DNA from: Methylobacterium sp. J-076
GTDB taxonomy: Bacteria; Pseudomonadota; Alphaproteobacteria; Rhizobiales; Beijerinckiaceae
Assembly: GCF_022829405.1 (NCBI RefSeq)
Contig: NZ_JAKSXW010000033.1
Location: forward strand, 18,385 to 82,384
Length of the DNA stretch: 64,000 nt
Direction of reading: 5' to 3'
Under the pieces are notes generated by a model. That model had not been told where the DNA came from. It saw only the letters and a program-made list of their open reading frames with translations, and made no database searches. A program made the position numbers and the translations under genes. Positions 8,024 through 17,192 of the stretch are shown here, piece by piece (within the stretch, counting starts at the first letter, position 1; every line of letters starts with the position of its first letter).

Positions 8024-9706
8024 ATGACCCCCATGTCGGACGCGAACACGGCTCCGCGGGTGCTGCTCGTGTTCCCGAAGTTTTACGAAAACTCGATGTG
8101 GAACTTCAAAGAGGCGATGGAGATCCAGGGCGCCAAGGCGGCCGCGCCGCCGCTCGGCCTCATCACCCTGGCCGCCATGCTGCCCGCGGCGTGGCAGATC
8201 GGCCTCGTCAACAGCAACTGCGAGCCGCTCACCGACGAGGCGATCCGCGGGGCCGACCTCGTGATGACCGGGGGCATGCTGCCCCAGGAGCCGGATTGCC
8301 TGGAGATCATCGAGCGGTGCCGCACCATCGGCACCCCCGTCTGCGTCGGCGGCCCGGCCCCGACCTCGACGCCGGAGGTCTACGACCGGGCCGATTTCAT
8401 CGTCGCGGGCGAGGCCGAGGGCATCCTGCCGGAATTCGTCGCCGCCTGGGAGCGGGGCGAGCGCACGGGGCGGTTCACCGCCGCGAAGTTCAAGGCGGAC
8501 GTCACCGCGAGCCCGATCCCCCGCTTCGACCTGCTGACCTTCAGCCAGTACCTCTACATCGGCGTCCAGTTCTCCCGCGGTTGCCCGTTCACCTGCGAGT
8601 TCTGCGACATCATCGAACTCTACGGCCGCGCCCCGCGGACCAAGACCACGCCGCAGATGCTGGCGGAGCTGGAGCGGCTGTTCTCCCTCGGCTACCGGGG
8701 GCATGTCGATTTCGTCGATGACAACCTGATCGGCAACAAGAAGGCGATCAAGCTGTTCCTGCCCCACCTGATCGTCTGGCAGGAGGAGCACGGCTACCCG
8801 TTCAAGTTCTCCACCGAGGCGTCCCTGAACCTCGCCGACGATGACGAGCTCCTCGACCTGATGCGGCGGGCGAACTTCTTCGCCCTGTTCACCGGGATCG
8901 AGACGCCCGACGAGGCGACGCTGATCCAGACGCAGAAGAAGCAGAACACCAAGCGCTCGATCGCCGACAGCGTGCACAAGCTCTACGCCGCGGGCATGTT
9001 CGTCACGGCGGGCTTCATCGTCGGCTTCGACAGCGAGAAGGACAGCATCACCAAGGCGATGACGACCTGCATCAGCGATACGGGAATCCCGATCGCCATG
9101 GTGGGGCTGCTGTTCGCGCTTCCGAACACGCAGCTGTCGCGCCGGCTCCGCAAGGAGGGGCGGCTCTACGTCGATTACGCCGTCACCACCTCCGACCAGG
9201 GCGATCAGTGCACGCAGGGGCTCAACTTCGTGACCCTGCGCCCGCAGCGGGACGTGCTGATGGATTACCGGGGCGTGCTGGAGGAGATCTACGACCCGAA
9301 GTCGTTCTTCGACCGCGTGCGGGAGCTGGGCCGGCGCCTCGACCGCCCGAGCTTCGCCGCGCAGAACATCCGCTGGGGCGCGGTGGCCAAGGATCTTGTG
9401 TCCCTGACGCGCATCATGTGGCGGGTGAGCGTGAAGCGGCCGGAGCTGGCCAAGCACGCCTGGGGCGCCTTCTTCGAGACCGCCCGGCGCAACCCGGCCG
9501 CCCTGGAGGCGGTGGTGACCAACATCGTGATCTACCTCCACGTCTATCCGTTCTCCCGTTACGTGATGAAGGAGATCGACTCCCGGATCGAGGCCATCGA
9601 TGCGGGGCGCTGGGTGTCGCCGCCGGTCCTGCCGCTGGAGGAAGTGAACACCGCCCCGGCCCGGGTCGGGCGGCCCGCCGTGGAGCATTTCGCCGCCGTC
9701 GCCTGA
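8024..9706 (+). CDS. B12-binding-domain radical SAM protein, uncharacterised (DUF4070-type C-terminus)
   Basis: 560 residues. The N-terminal 140 or so resemble a cobalamin-binding Rossmann domain (PPLGLITLAAMLP, VMTGGMLPQEPD, VCVGGPAPTSTPE) but no DxHxxG base-off motif is visible. The radical SAM cluster ligands are Cys187, Cys191 and Cys194 in GCPFTCEFCDI. Downstream elements VDFVDDNLIGNKKAIK and FVTAGFIVGFDSEKDS fit the radical SAM barrel, and a helical C-terminal region follows. Relatives include the hopanoid C2 methylase HpnP, but the N-terminal sequence differs from what I recall of HpnP, so I do not use that name. Start chosen for the GAGGA site six bases upstream. It is a single gene. 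Confidence 0.85.
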   Translation: MTPMSDANTAPRVLLVFPKFYENSMWNFKEAMEIQGAKAAAPPLGLITLAAMLPAAWQIGLVNSNCEPLTDEAIRGADLVMTGGMLPQEPDCLEIIERCRTIGTPVCVGGPAPTSTPEVYDRADFIVAGEAEGILPEFVAAWERGERTGRFTAAKFKADVTASPIPRFDLLTFSQYLYIGVQFSRGCPFTCEFCDIIELYGRAPRTKTTPQMLAELERLFSLGYRGHVDFVDDNLIGNKKAIKLFLPHLIVWQEEHGYPFKFSTEASLNLADDDELLDLMRRANFFALFTGIETPDEATLIQTQKKQNTKRSIADSVHKLYAAGMFVTAGFIVGFDSEKDSITKAMTTCISDTGIPIAMVGLLFALPNTQLSRRLRKEGRLYVDYAVTTSDQGDQCTQGLNFVTLRPQRDVLMDYRGVLEEIYDPKSFFDRVRELGRRLDRPSFAAQNIRWGAVAKDLVSLTRIMWRVSVKRPELAKHAWGAFFETARRNPAALEAVVTNIVIYLHVYPFSRYVMKEIDSRIEAIDAGRWVSPPVLPLEEVNTAPARVGRPAVEHFAAVA

Positions 9707-9792
9707 GAGGAGGCGGGGGGCGCATCCGGAGGATCGCCGCCCCCCGCGGGCTCGAGGGGGAGCCGGCCCACCGGATGGTTCTTCCGGTGCCG

Positions 9793-9805
9793 TGACAAAT
9801 TGTCA
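9793..9805. promoter_or_regulatory. Palindromic candidate operator upstream of the XRE regulator
   Basis: TGACAA-A-TTGTCA is a perfect odd-centred dyad 78 bases before the regulator start. It could be an autoregulatory operator for the Cro/CI-type protein, but no binding data are implied and random occurrence is possible. Confidence 0.4.
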
Positions 9806-9882
9806 GCCCGAGGCTAAGCTTGTGGGGACGCACGCATCGTAGTGCGGTCCTGCAAGCAGTCGGGAGGTCTGAGAGTTTATCA

Positions 9883-10290
9883 ATGGCAGGCCAGAAGACA
9901 GACCAGCGTGACGTCTACATCGGTCAGCGCATCGCCGAGCAACGGCGGAAGGCGTCCCTGACCCAGCGCAGGGTCGCGCAGAGCTTCGGCATGTCTGCGG
10001 CGCAGCTTCAGAAATATGAGAAGGGGACCAACCGCATCAGCGCGGTCCATCTCGACATCTTCTCCCGCATGATCGGCGTCCCGATGGAATACTTCTTCCG
10101 GGGGATGCCCCAGGGCGAGGAGGGCGGCCAGGACGGTTTCGCCGAGGAGGCGCAGACCCCCTTCGCCGAGGGTGGCCTGACGGGCCTGGCGGAACTCGTG
10201 GGCCGGCACATCAACGAGACCTTCACCGACGAGACGCGCCGCGACATCGCCGCCGCCGTCCACATCCTGGAGCGCCGCCTGCGCGGCTGA
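9883..10290 (+). CDS. XRE-family (Cro/CI) helix-turn-helix transcriptional regulator
   Basis: 135 residues. A Cro/CI HTH spans about 14-70, with RRVAQSFGMSAAQLQKYEKG as its core, followed by an acidic linker (GEEGGQDGFAEEAQT) and a helical C-terminal segment. The architecture matches the small alphaproteobacterial regulators that sit next to metK; the regulator-metK-trmB order is a recurrent arrangement in Rhizobiales as I recall it. The target is unknown. The ATG at 9883 gives the family-like N-terminus; GGGAGG at 9862 is rather far, so upstream starts are not excluded. Confidence 0.85.
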   Translation: MAGQKTDQRDVYIGQRIAEQRRKASLTQRRVAQSFGMSAAQLQKYEKGTNRISAVHLDIFSRMIGVPMEYFFRGMPQGEEGGQDGFAEEAQTPFAEGGLTGLAELVGRHINETFTDETRRDIAAAVHILERRLRG

Positions 10291-10443
10291 TCCGGCGCGC
10301 CGCCTGCCCGTGTCGTCCTTTATAACGAACGGATTCGGCGCATCGGCTTGACCCTCCGACAGGCGGGTGGGAAAAGCCCGGCTTCATGGGGTGCGGAACG
10401 GCAAGGGCCGGACGCCCGCGACCGGAAGGCGACGAGACCACCG

Positions 10444-11622
10444 ATGGCGCGTTCAAACTACCTTTTCACCAGCGAATCGGTGTCCGAAGGGCACCCCGAC
10501 AAGGTCAGCGACCGCATCTCCGACACCGTGGTGGACGCCTACATCGCGGCGATGCCGGAGGCGCGGCTCGGCGTCGAGACACTGACGACCACGAACCGCG
10601 TCGTCATCGCCGGTGAGGTCCGCGGCCCCGACTCCGTCACCTTCAAGGACCTGGAGGAGCTGACCCGCGCGGCCGTGAAGGACATCGGCTACGAGCAGGA
10701 CGGCTTCCACTGGAAGAACAACGAGGTGCAGATCTACCTGCACGCCCAGTCCGCCGACATCGCCCAGGGCGTGGACGCCGCCGGGAACAAGGACGAGGGT
10801 GCCGGCGACCAGGGCATCATGTTCGGCTACGCCTCCGACGAGACCCCGGAGCTGATGCCCGCGCCGCTCTTCTATGCTCACAAGATCCTCAAGGACCTCG
10901 CCGATGCCCGCAAGGGCAAGGACGGCGACGCGGCCAAGCTCGGCCCGGACGCCAAGAGCCAGGTGACGGTGCGCTACGACAACGGCCGTCCGGTCGAGGT
11001 CACGCAGATCGTCCTCTCGACGCAGCACCTCGACGAGGCGCTCGATTCGGCCGAGGTGCGCGCCATCGTGGAGCCCTACATCCGCAAGGCGCTGCCGGCG
11101 GGCTGGATCAACGAAGGCACCGTCTGGCACGTGAACCCCACGGGCAAGTTCGTCATCGGCGGCCCGGACGGCGATTGCGGGCTCACCGGCCGCAAGATCA
11201 TCGTGGACACCTATGGCGGCGCGGCGCCCCACGGCGGCGGCGCCTTCTCGGGCAAGGATCCGACGAAGGTGGACCGTTCCGCCGCCTACGCGGCCCGCTA
11301 CCTCGCCAAGAACGTCGTGGCCGCCGGCCTCGCCTCGCGGGCGACGATCCAGCTCTCCTACGCCATCGGCGTCTCCAAGCCCCTGTCGATCTACGTCGAT
11401 CTGCACGGCACGGGGAAGGTGGACGAGGCCAAGCTCGAAGGCGTCCTGATGGATGCCATCGACCTCTCGCCCCGCGGCATCCGCACCGCCCTCGGCCTCA
11501 ACAAGCCGATCTACGCGCGGACCGCCGCCTACGGGCATTTCGGGCGGGCGCCCGAGGCGGATGGCGGCTTCTCCTGGGAGCGCACCGACCTCGCCGACAA
11601 GCTCCGTTCGACCCTCGCCTGA
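10444..11622 (+). CDS. metK: S-adenosylmethionine synthetase
   Basis: 392 residues. It makes S-adenosylmethionine from methionine and ATP and so supplies the several methyltransferases in this window. Signatures: [20 protein letters not shown] at the N-terminus, [12 protein letters not shown] (about 119-130) and [19 protein letters not shown] (about 263-281, the phosphate loop). The ATG at 10444 is chosen because the protein alignment begins with [13 protein letters not shown]; sequence upstream in frame does not resemble MetK. I saw no recognisable SAM riboswitch in the 153-base leader. The trmB start is 8 bases after its stop. Confidence 0.98.
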   Translation: MARSNYLFTSESVSEGHPDKVSDRISDTVVDAYIAAMPEARLGVETLTTTNRVVIAGEVRGPDSVTFKDLEELTRAAVKDIGYEQDGFHWKNNEVQIYLHAQSADIAQGVDAAGNKDEGAGDQGIMFGYASDETPELMPAPLFYAHKILKDLADARKGKDGDAAKLGPDAKSQVTVRYDNGRPVEVTQIVLSTQHLDEALDSAEVRAIVEPYIRKALPAGWINEGTVWHVNPTGKFVIGGPDGDCGLTGRKIIVDTYGGAAPHGGGAFSGKDPTKVDRSAAYAARYLAKNVVAAGLASRATIQLSYAIGVSKPLSIYVDLHGTGKVDEAKLEGVLMDAIDLSPRGIRTALGLNKPIYARTAAYGHFGRAPEADGGFSWERTDLADKLRSTLA

Positions 11623-11629
11623 CCCCGCC

Positions 11630-12382
11630 ATGACCGGGGGGGCGGAGGTCCCTCCCGCGCTGGAGGGTGAACACGATGACGGCTTGGAGGAGGAACGCGC
11701 CTTCTTCGGCCGTCGCAAGGGCAAGCGCCTGCGGGACGCGCAGGAGATCCGCCTCGAAACCCTGCTGCCGGCCCTGAGGATCGACCTGCCGCCGGGGGGC
11801 GGCCGGATCGATCCCCTGACCCTGTTCGGGCAGATGGATGCCCCGCCGGAGGAGATCTGGCTCGAGATCGGCTTCGGCGGCGGCGAGCATCTCGCCGCCC
11901 GCGCAGCCGCTCACCCACGAATCGGCTTCATCGGCGCCGAGGCCTTCGTGAATGGCGTGGTGAAGCTCCTCGCCGATATCGAGGCGCGGGGCCTGCGCAA
12001 CGTCCGCGTCCGCGACGGCGACGTGGCGCCGCTTCTCGCCCGCCTGCCGGATGCCTGCCTCGGGCAGGTCAGCCTGCTCTATCCCGATCCCTGGCCGAAG
12101 CGGCGGCAGCGCAAGCGGCGCTTCGTCTCCGACGAATCCCTCGCCCAGATCGCCCGCCTCCTGAAGGATGGCGGCGTGTTCCGCTTCGCCAGCGACATCG
12201 ACGATTACGCCGGCTGGACCCTGGCGCGGGTCGCCCGCTGCCCCGATCTGCGCTGGGAGGCGGCCACCTCGCGCGACTGGCTCCAGCCGTTCCCCGGCTG
12301 GCCCGGAACCCGCTACGAGGCGAAAGCTCTCCTGACTGGACGGCGCCCCACTTACTTGGAATTTTCCCGAATTCCCCGCTGA
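11630..12382 (+). CDS. trmB: tRNA (guanine-N7-)-methyltransferase
   Basis: 250 residues. It methylates G46 in the variable loop of tRNA using SAM. The SAM-binding motif EIGFGGGEH is at about 79-87, GAEAFVNGVVK follows, and the TrmB signature YPDPWPKRRQRKRRFV is central. An acidic/basic N-terminal extension (about 1-60) is typical of alphaproteobacterial forms. It is separated from metK by 7 bases and probably shares its transcript, which pairs SAM production with a SAM consumer. Confidence 0.96.
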   Translation: MTGGAEVPPALEGEHDDGLEEERAFFGRRKGKRLRDAQEIRLETLLPALRIDLPPGGGRIDPLTLFGQMDAPPEEIWLEIGFGGGEHLAARAAAHPRIGFIGAEAFVNGVVKLLADIEARGLRNVRVRDGDVAPLLARLPDACLGQVSLLYPDPWPKRRQRKRRFVSDESLAQIARLLKDGGVFRFASDIDDYAGWTLARVARCPDLRWEAATSRDWLQPFPGWPGTRYEAKALLTGRRPTYLEFSRIPR

Positions 12383-12516
12383 CAACTTTGATCCACGGCA
12401 CGGTCAGCCTTGCCGCCGCCACGCTTGAGCCCCATCCTGAGGGCGCGGCATAGCTGGATATTGAGACGGCCCAGGACTGTCGGTCCAGCCGAGCCGCGCG
12501 TCCGAGGGCTCCTGGC

Positions 12517-14223
12517 GTGACCGGAAGGGCAGAGCACGATCCCATCACGGGCCACGCCCGGCGCACCGCGTTCGACGGTGCCCTCGTGGGGCTTGCCCTC
12601 CTGTCGGGGGATGGCGACACCGTGTGCGTCGCCAACCCGGCCCTGCACGCCCTCCTGGGCCGGCCCCCCGGCAGCCTCGACGGGGCGCCCGTGGCGGACC
12701 TCGCCGGGGACGCCGCCGCCCTGCATTCCGGTATCCGCGTCTGGCGCCGGGCGGACGGGGTGGAGATCGACGTCCGGGTGAGGCGCTCCGGCGAGACCCT
12801 CGTCGTGGAAGCGGTGGACGCCGACGAGGCCGCCCATTCCGACGCGAACCGTGACGCCATGGCCGCCGCCGGCCTCGGCGAATGGCGCTGGGACCGGGCG
12901 CGCGGCGTCATCACCCTCTCCCATCGCGCCGCGCGCATCCTCGGCCAGCCGCCGGGCCGCTCGGTGACCTGGAGCGTGCTGCGGCCGTTGCTCACCGAAC
13001 CCCAGCGGGTCTCGCGCCTGGTGGCGGAGGCGGTGGAGAACCAGGAGCCCTGCCGGTTCGAGACAAACCTCGCCATCGAGGGGCGGGGCATCGTCGTGCA
13101 GGTCTCGGGGCAGGCCCTGACGGACGAGGCGGGCCACTTCGTCGGCATGGTCGGCGTGGTGCAGGACATCACCACGCGGATCGAGACGCGCAGCGAGTTG
13201 CAGGCCCACGACCACCGCCTGCGCGCCGCCACGGCGGTGGCCAAGCTCGGCATCTTCGAGTGGCACATGCTCGATGACCACGCCGTGTGGGAGAACGACC
13301 GGATGTTCGAGATCTTCGGGCACGCCCCCGAGGACGGCACCATCGGCAAGACCGAGTTCCTGAGCGGCATCCTCCATCCGGACGACCGGGCCGCCGTGCG
13401 CAAGGCGATCTCCGCCGCGCTGCGCGAGGACCGGGACCTGCACATCAGCGGCCGCATCCGCCGCAAGTCGGACGGGGCGTGGCGGACCATCGACATGGCG
13501 GGCCGGTTCGAGCGCGACGCCCCCGATCGCCTGCCCCGTCGCTTGATCGGCGTGGTTGCCGACGTCACCGACCGGCGGCTGGCCGAGGAGCGGCAGACCC
13601 TGCTGATCCGCGAGTTGCACCACCGGGTGAAGAACACCCTGGCCACCGTGCAGGCCATCGTCGGCTCCACGGCCCGCACCGCCACGGACATCGACAGCTT
13701 CTACGAGGCCTTCGTCGGCCGCATCAAATCGCTGGCCCACACCCATTCGGTGCTCACCGAGGCGACGTGGCAGACCGCCTCCCTCACCGGCCTCCTCGTC
13801 AACGAGTTGCGCCCCTATGCCGAGGTGGCCGAGGCGGGGGGCGAGGACGGCAGGATCGTCCTCGACGGCCCGGCCATCGACCTGCCCTCCGACATCGCCG
13901 TGCCGGTGGGCATGGCGATCCACGAACTCACCACCAACGCCGCCAAGTACGGCGCGCTCTCCAACCGCGTCGGGCGCGTCACCGTCGCCTGGGATCTGGA
14001 GCCGGGGGGCCCGGCCGGCACCCTGCGCCTCACGTGGCGGGAGACCGGCGGCCCGCGCGTCCAGCCGCCCCGCCGCCAGGGCTTCGGTTCGCGGCTGCTG
14101 CACCGGGTGCTCATCACCCAGGTGCAGGCCGAGGTGACGACCGATTATGCGCCGGACGGCTTCTCGCTCACCATGCGCGCGCCGCTGCCGGTGCGGAACG
14201 CGAGCCTCAACCCGCTGGCGTGA
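12517..14223 (+). CDS. PAS-domain HWE-family sensor histidine kinase (soluble)
   Basis: 568 residues without a transmembrane segment or signal peptide. Up to three PAS-like regions occupy about 10-85, 105-220 and 225-350 (GMVGVVQDITT and GVVADVTDRRL end two of them). The kinase core begins at ELHHRVKNTLATVQAIV, with His369 as the probable phosphorylated residue. HWE traits are HELTTNAAKYGALS in the N box, TWRETGGP with the tryptophan-x-glutamate, and GFGSRLL. In alphaproteobacteria such kinases often act on PhyR-type general stress signalling or light/redox responses, but no partner regulator is adjacent. The GTG start at 12517 is supported by reading-frame content. Confidence 0.88.
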   Translation: MTGRAEHDPITGHARRTAFDGALVGLALLSGDGDTVCVANPALHALLGRPPGSLDGAPVADLAGDAAALHSGIRVWRRADGVEIDVRVRRSGETLVVEAVDADEAAHSDANRDAMAAAGLGEWRWDRARGVITLSHRAARILGQPPGRSVTWSVLRPLLTEPQRVSRLVAEAVENQEPCRFETNLAIEGRGIVVQVSGQALTDEAGHFVGMVGVVQDITTRIETRSELQAHDHRLRAATAVAKLGIFEWHMLDDHAVWENDRMFEIFGHAPEDGTIGKTEFLSGILHPDDRAAVRKAISAALREDRDLHISGRIRRKSDGAWRTIDMAGRFERDAPDRLPRRLIGVVADVTDRRLAEERQTLLIRELHHRVKNTLATVQAIVGSTARTATDIDSFYEAFVGRIKSLAHTHSVLTEATWQTASLTGLLVNELRPYAEVAEAGGEDGRIVLDGPAIDLPSDIAVPVGMAIHELTTNAAKYGALSNRVGRVTVAWDLEPGGPAGTLRLTWRETGGPRVQPPRRQGFGSRLLHRVLITQVQAEVTTDYAPDGFSLTMRAPLPVRNASLNPLA

Positions 14224-14557
14224 GGCGGGCCACCACGTCGGCATGGACGAGGAGAACGGGGCGAACGCCCTGCGTCCCGGCTTCGTCCCCCGCGAAGGAG
14301 CCGGGAATCGCCCGGCGCCATTGACATCCCCGCCGCAGCGCAGCATATGGGGACCGCAGCGTCAGCGGCCGCATCGACGGACCGCCTGAGGGGGCTGCGT
14401 GACGGACGGGCTCAAGCGCCGCGGTCCGGCCCCCCTCTTCATAACGTGATGCACCCGGACGGCCCCATCACGCGGGCTTTCCCCACTGGATGGACCGCCT
14501 TTACGGCACCGCCGCGTTTCGCGCGGTGCGGCTGGTCCTGCTGCGACGGATACCCCT
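14224..14557. other. Intergenic leader region before the RhlE-type helicase
   Basis: 334 bases hold no convincing gene. The first half has no obvious structure. A promoter-like pair is at 14321-14349, and the remaining 208 bases would form an unusually long 5' leader for the helicase. DEAD-box helicase genes of this class are often cold-regulated through such leaders, but I saw no specific cold-shock motif. Confidence 0.5.
14321..14349 (+). promoter_or_regulatory. Sigma-70-type promoter candidate for the helicase gene
   Basis: A perfect -35 element TTGACA at 14321-14326 is followed after exactly 17 bases by CATATG at 14344-14349 as the -10 element. In a genome of this GC content such a match is unlikely to be chance. 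Transcription would start near 14356, about 200 bases before the helicase start codon. Confidence 0.6.
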
Positions 14558-16087
14558 TTGACCCAATTCATCGATTTCGGCCTCGCCACGCCCGTGCTTC
14601 GGGCGCTCGAGGAGGCCGGCTACTCCACGCCGACGCCGATCCAGGCGCAGGCGATCCGCCCCGCCATGGAAGGCCGTGACCTCTGCGGCATCGCCCAGAC
14701 CGGCACCGGCAAGACGGCCGCCTTCGCCCTCCCGATCCTCCATCGCCTCAGCCTCGAGGATCGCCGCCCGCCCCGCCGCGGCTGCCGCGTCCTCGTGCTC
14801 TCCCCGACCCGGGAGCTCGCCAACCAGATCGCCGATTCGTTCTCCGAGTACGGCAAGCACCTGCGCTACACGAACACCGTGGTGTTCGGCGGCGTCACCA
14901 TCGGCCGCCAGGAGCGGGCGCTGGCGCCGGGCGTCGACATCCTCGTCGCCACGCCGGGCCGGCTCATCGACCTCGTCGACCGCCGCTCCCTGACCCTCGA
15001 AGGGGTCGAGATCCTCGTCCTCGACGAGGCCGACCAGATGCTCGACCTCGGCTTCATCCATGCCCTGAAGCGCATCGTGCGGATGCTGCCCGCGAAGCGC
15101 CAGAGCCTGTTCTTCTCGGCCACCATGCCGAAGAACATCGCCGGCCTCGCCGCCCAGTACCTGAACGATCCGGTGCAGGTGGCGGTGACGCCCGTGGCCA
15201 CCACGGCCGAGCGCGTGGAGCAGCAGGTGATGTTCGCCCATACCGGCGCGAAGCAGGCCCTCCTCGCCCACATCCTGCGTGATCCGGCCATCGACCGGGT
15301 GCTGGTCTTCACCCGCACCAAGCACGGCGCCGACCGGGTGGTGCGTGGCCTCGACAAGGCCGGCATCGCGGGCGCCGCCATCCACGGCAACAAGAGCCAG
15401 CCGCAGCGCGAGCGGGCCCTCCAGGCCTTCCGCGACGGCGAGTGTCGGGTGCTGGTCGCCACCGACATCGCCGCCCGCGGCATCGACGTCGATGGCGTCA
15501 GCCACGTGGTGAATTTCGACCTGCCGAACGTGCCGGAGAGCTACGTCCACCGGATCGGCCGCACGGCCCGGGCCGGGGCGACCGGGCTCGCCATCTCGTT
15601 CTGCAACGACGAGGAGCGCGCCTACCTCCGCGACATCGAGCGGCTGACCCGCCAGAAGGTGCCGGTGGTCGGCTTCCCCGAGGGCTTCGTGGCCCCGTCC
15701 GGTGAGGCCGCGGCCGAGATCGCCCGCGAGGAGGCCCGTCGCCCCCCGCGCCAGCAGCAGCAGCCCCGCGGCGGCCGTCCCCAGGAAGGGCGAGGCCGTC
15801 CCGGCCAGGGTCGTCCCCAGCAGGGTCGCCCGCAGCAGCCGGGCCGCCCCCAGCAGGGCCGTCCCGAGGGCGGTCGTGGCACCGGCGCCGGCCAGGGTCA
15901 GGCGCCGCGCCCGGCCCAGGGTGCCAATGCCGGGCAGCCGGGCCGCGACGCCCGCGGTGATCGCACGGCGCGCCCGCAGCAGCCGCGCTCCGGCCGGGAC
16001 AACCGTCCCCGCCAGGGCGAGGCCGCCGGCCGCGGCAGCAACGACGGGCGCAGCATCGGCTGGCTCGACCGCGCCCCGCGCTCGTAA
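14558..16087 (+). CDS. DEAD-box ATP-dependent RNA helicase, RhlE-like
   Basis: 509 residues. The Q-motif region and Walker A QTGTGKT (47-53), the DEAD motif LDEADQMLD (Asp156-Asp159), SATMPKNI and [10 protein letters not shown] are all present, so the two RecA lobes (about 1-375) look intact. The tail from about 385 is a Gln/Arg/Gly/Pro-rich low-complexity region, a form that usually binds RNA and promotes condensation. RhlE-type enzymes help ribosome assembly and RNA decay, particularly at low temperature. The start is TTG at 14558, which gives the family-like N-terminus TQFIDFGL. A stem-loop terminator follows nine bases after the stop. Confidence 0.95.
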   Translation: MTQFIDFGLATPVLRALEEAGYSTPTPIQAQAIRPAMEGRDLCGIAQTGTGKTAAFALPILHRLSLEDRRPPRRGCRVLVLSPTRELANQIADSFSEYGKHLRYTNTVVFGGVTIGRQERALAPGVDILVATPGRLIDLVDRRSLTLEGVEILVLDEADQMLDLGFIHALKRIVRMLPAKRQSLFFSATMPKNIAGLAAQYLNDPVQVAVTPVATTAERVEQQVMFAHTGAKQALLAHILRDPAIDRVLVFTRTKHGADRVVRGLDKAGIAGAAIHGNKSQPQRERALQAFRDGECRVLVATDIAARGIDVDGVSHVVNFDLPNVPESYVHRIGRTARAGATGLAISFCNDEERAYLRDIERLTRQKVPVVGFPEGFVAPSGEAAAEIAREEARRPPRQQQQPRGGRPQEGRGRPGQGRPQQGRPQQPGRPQQGRPEGGRGTGAGQGQAPRPAQGANAGQPGRDARGDRTARPQQPRSGRDNRPRQGEAAGRGSNDGRSIGWLDRAPRS

Positions 16088-16095
16088 CCGGTGAC

Positions 16096-16130
16096 GCCCG
16101 CCGTCTTCCGGCGGGCGGCTTCGTTCTTAT
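16096..16130 (+). terminator. Intrinsic terminator after the helicase gene
   Basis: GCCCGCCG at 16096-16103 pairs perfectly with 16109-16116 around a five-base loop, followed by a T-rich tail (GGCTTCGTTCTTATCTT). It ends the helicase transcript. Confidence 0.65.
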
Positions 16131-16187
16131 CTTGAGATGATCCGGCCGCGGGGGATTCCCGTCGCGGTCGTCTCACGGGAGATGACG

Positions 16188-16373
16188 ATGCGCTTCGAAC
16201 TCTACCGGGATGCCGGCGGCCAATGGCGCTGGCGCCTGCGTGCCCGCAACGGCGAGATCGTCGCCGAATCCGGAGAGGGCTATGTCCGCCGGGAGGATTG
16301 CGAGCACGGCATCGGCCTCGTGCGCCAGAGCGCCGAGGCGAAGACCGTCGACATGACGGCGCAGATCGCCTGA
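16188..16373 (+). CDS. YegP/DUF1508-family small protein
   Basis: 61 residues that form one DUF1508 unit: RFELYRDAGGQWRWRLRARN, then GEIVAESGEGY, and a C-terminal helix. The fold is known from YegP, but the function is not established. Two ATGs lie six bases apart; the second (16188) is chosen because GGGAG ends six bases before it. It is read in the same direction as the helicase but behind its terminator, so it probably has its own promoter. Confidence 0.85.
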   Translation: MRFELYRDAGGQWRWRLRARNGEIVAESGEGYVRREDCEHGIGLVRQSAEAKTVDMTAQIA

Positions 16374-16608
16374 GCTTCCTCCGTCCAGCGTCCCCCGTTT
16401 TCCCCCGCCGCCCGCGGACCCCTCCGGCGGCGCGACGGGGTGCGGACGCGCGCCGGCCCGTGCGGGACGACCGGGCGCGACCCGCCTGACATCGTCACGC
16501 CATCGCTCCGTGCCACCCGTGCGTCCCCGGGCATCCTGCGCTATGATGCCGGCCCGGTACGGTGGGCGACAGATCCTGCCGACCGCGAGGAAACGCGGAA
16601 CCATCGCC

Positions 16609-16746
16609 ATGAACGATATCGCCGAGCGCGCGGCGCAGGCGCGGACGACGCGCGACCTCTGGCAATCGATCCCGCTCGACTGCATCCTGTGCGCCGTGTT
16701 CGTGTTCGCTGCGGCGGGACTCACGCTCGCCGGGGTGTTTCCCTGA
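16609..16746 (+). CDS. Small hypothetical single-pass membrane protein
   Basis: 45 residues: a charged N-terminus (MNDIAERAAQARTTRDLW) and one membrane segment (about 23-44, with ILCAVFVFAAAGLTLAG). The ATG at 16609 is preceded by AGGAAACG. Its stop lies 20 bases before the thioesterase start, so the two may be co-transcribed. No family is recognised; small size keeps confidence moderate. Confidence 0.55.
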   Translation: MNDIAERAAQARTTRDLWQSIPLDCILCAVFVFAAAGLTLAGVFP

Positions 16747-16766
16747 GGGCGGCCAGGGGGATGGTC

Positions 16767-17192
16767 ATGCAGGTTTCGAGCATCGCGGAACAGGGCGCTG
16801 CGGCGCCCGCGGAGCCGGAGGAGGCGCCCCAGGGCGATCTGACGGTCCGCACCATCGCCATGCCCGCCGACACCAACGCCAACGGCGACATCTTCGGCGG
16901 CTGGGTGCTGTCGCAGATGGACCAAGCGGGCGGGATCGCCGGGGTGGAGCGGGCGCGCGGCCGGGTCGTCACCGTGGCCCTCGACGGCATGACCTTCCTG
17001 CGCCCCGTCTCGGTGGGCGACGTGCTCTGCGTCTACACGCGGGTCTCGCATGTCGGCCGCACCTCGATGAAGATCGAGGTCGAGGCCTGGGCGCGGCGCT
17101 TCCGCACCCAGAACCGCGAGCGGGTGACGCGGGCGATCTTCACCTTCGTCGCCATCGACGACGAGGGCCGCCCGCGCCCGATCCCTACTTGA
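16767..17192 (+). CDS. Acyl-CoA thioesterase, hotdog fold (YciA/ACOT type)
   Basis: 141 residues. The family block NANGDIFGGWVLSQMD with the preceding PADT is the acyl-CoA thioesterase signature; the asparagine-glycine and the aspartate are the active-site neighbourhood. Strands GRVVTVALDGMTFLRPV and DVLCVYTRVSHVGRTSM complete the hotdog fold. It hydrolyses acyl-CoA to free acid and CoA, with broad specificity expected. An ATG six bases earlier is possible, but AGGGGG spacing favours 16767. The 3' end overlaps the convergent sodC by 8 bases. Confidence 0.88.
   Translation: MQVSSIAEQGAAAPAEPEEAPQGDLTVRTIAMPADTNANGDIFGGWVLSQMDQAGGIAGVERARGRVVTVALDGMTFLRPVSVGDVLCVYTRVSHVGRTSMKIEVEAWARRFRTQNRERVTRAIFTFVAIDDEGRPRPIPT

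Noticed and set aside
8024..9706. Hopanoid C2 methylase HpnP
   Set aside because: Domain order fits, but the N-terminal segment differs from what I recall of HpnP; a tree would be needed to claim it.
10291..10443. SAM riboswitch before metK
   Set aside because: I looked for SAM-II and SAM/SAH-type conserved cores and saw neither; the region is short and without the required loop sequences.
11453..11629. Longer TrmB start inside metK
   Set aside because: The extra residues would overlap metK in another frame and have no resemblance to the family; ATG 11630 gives the normal length.
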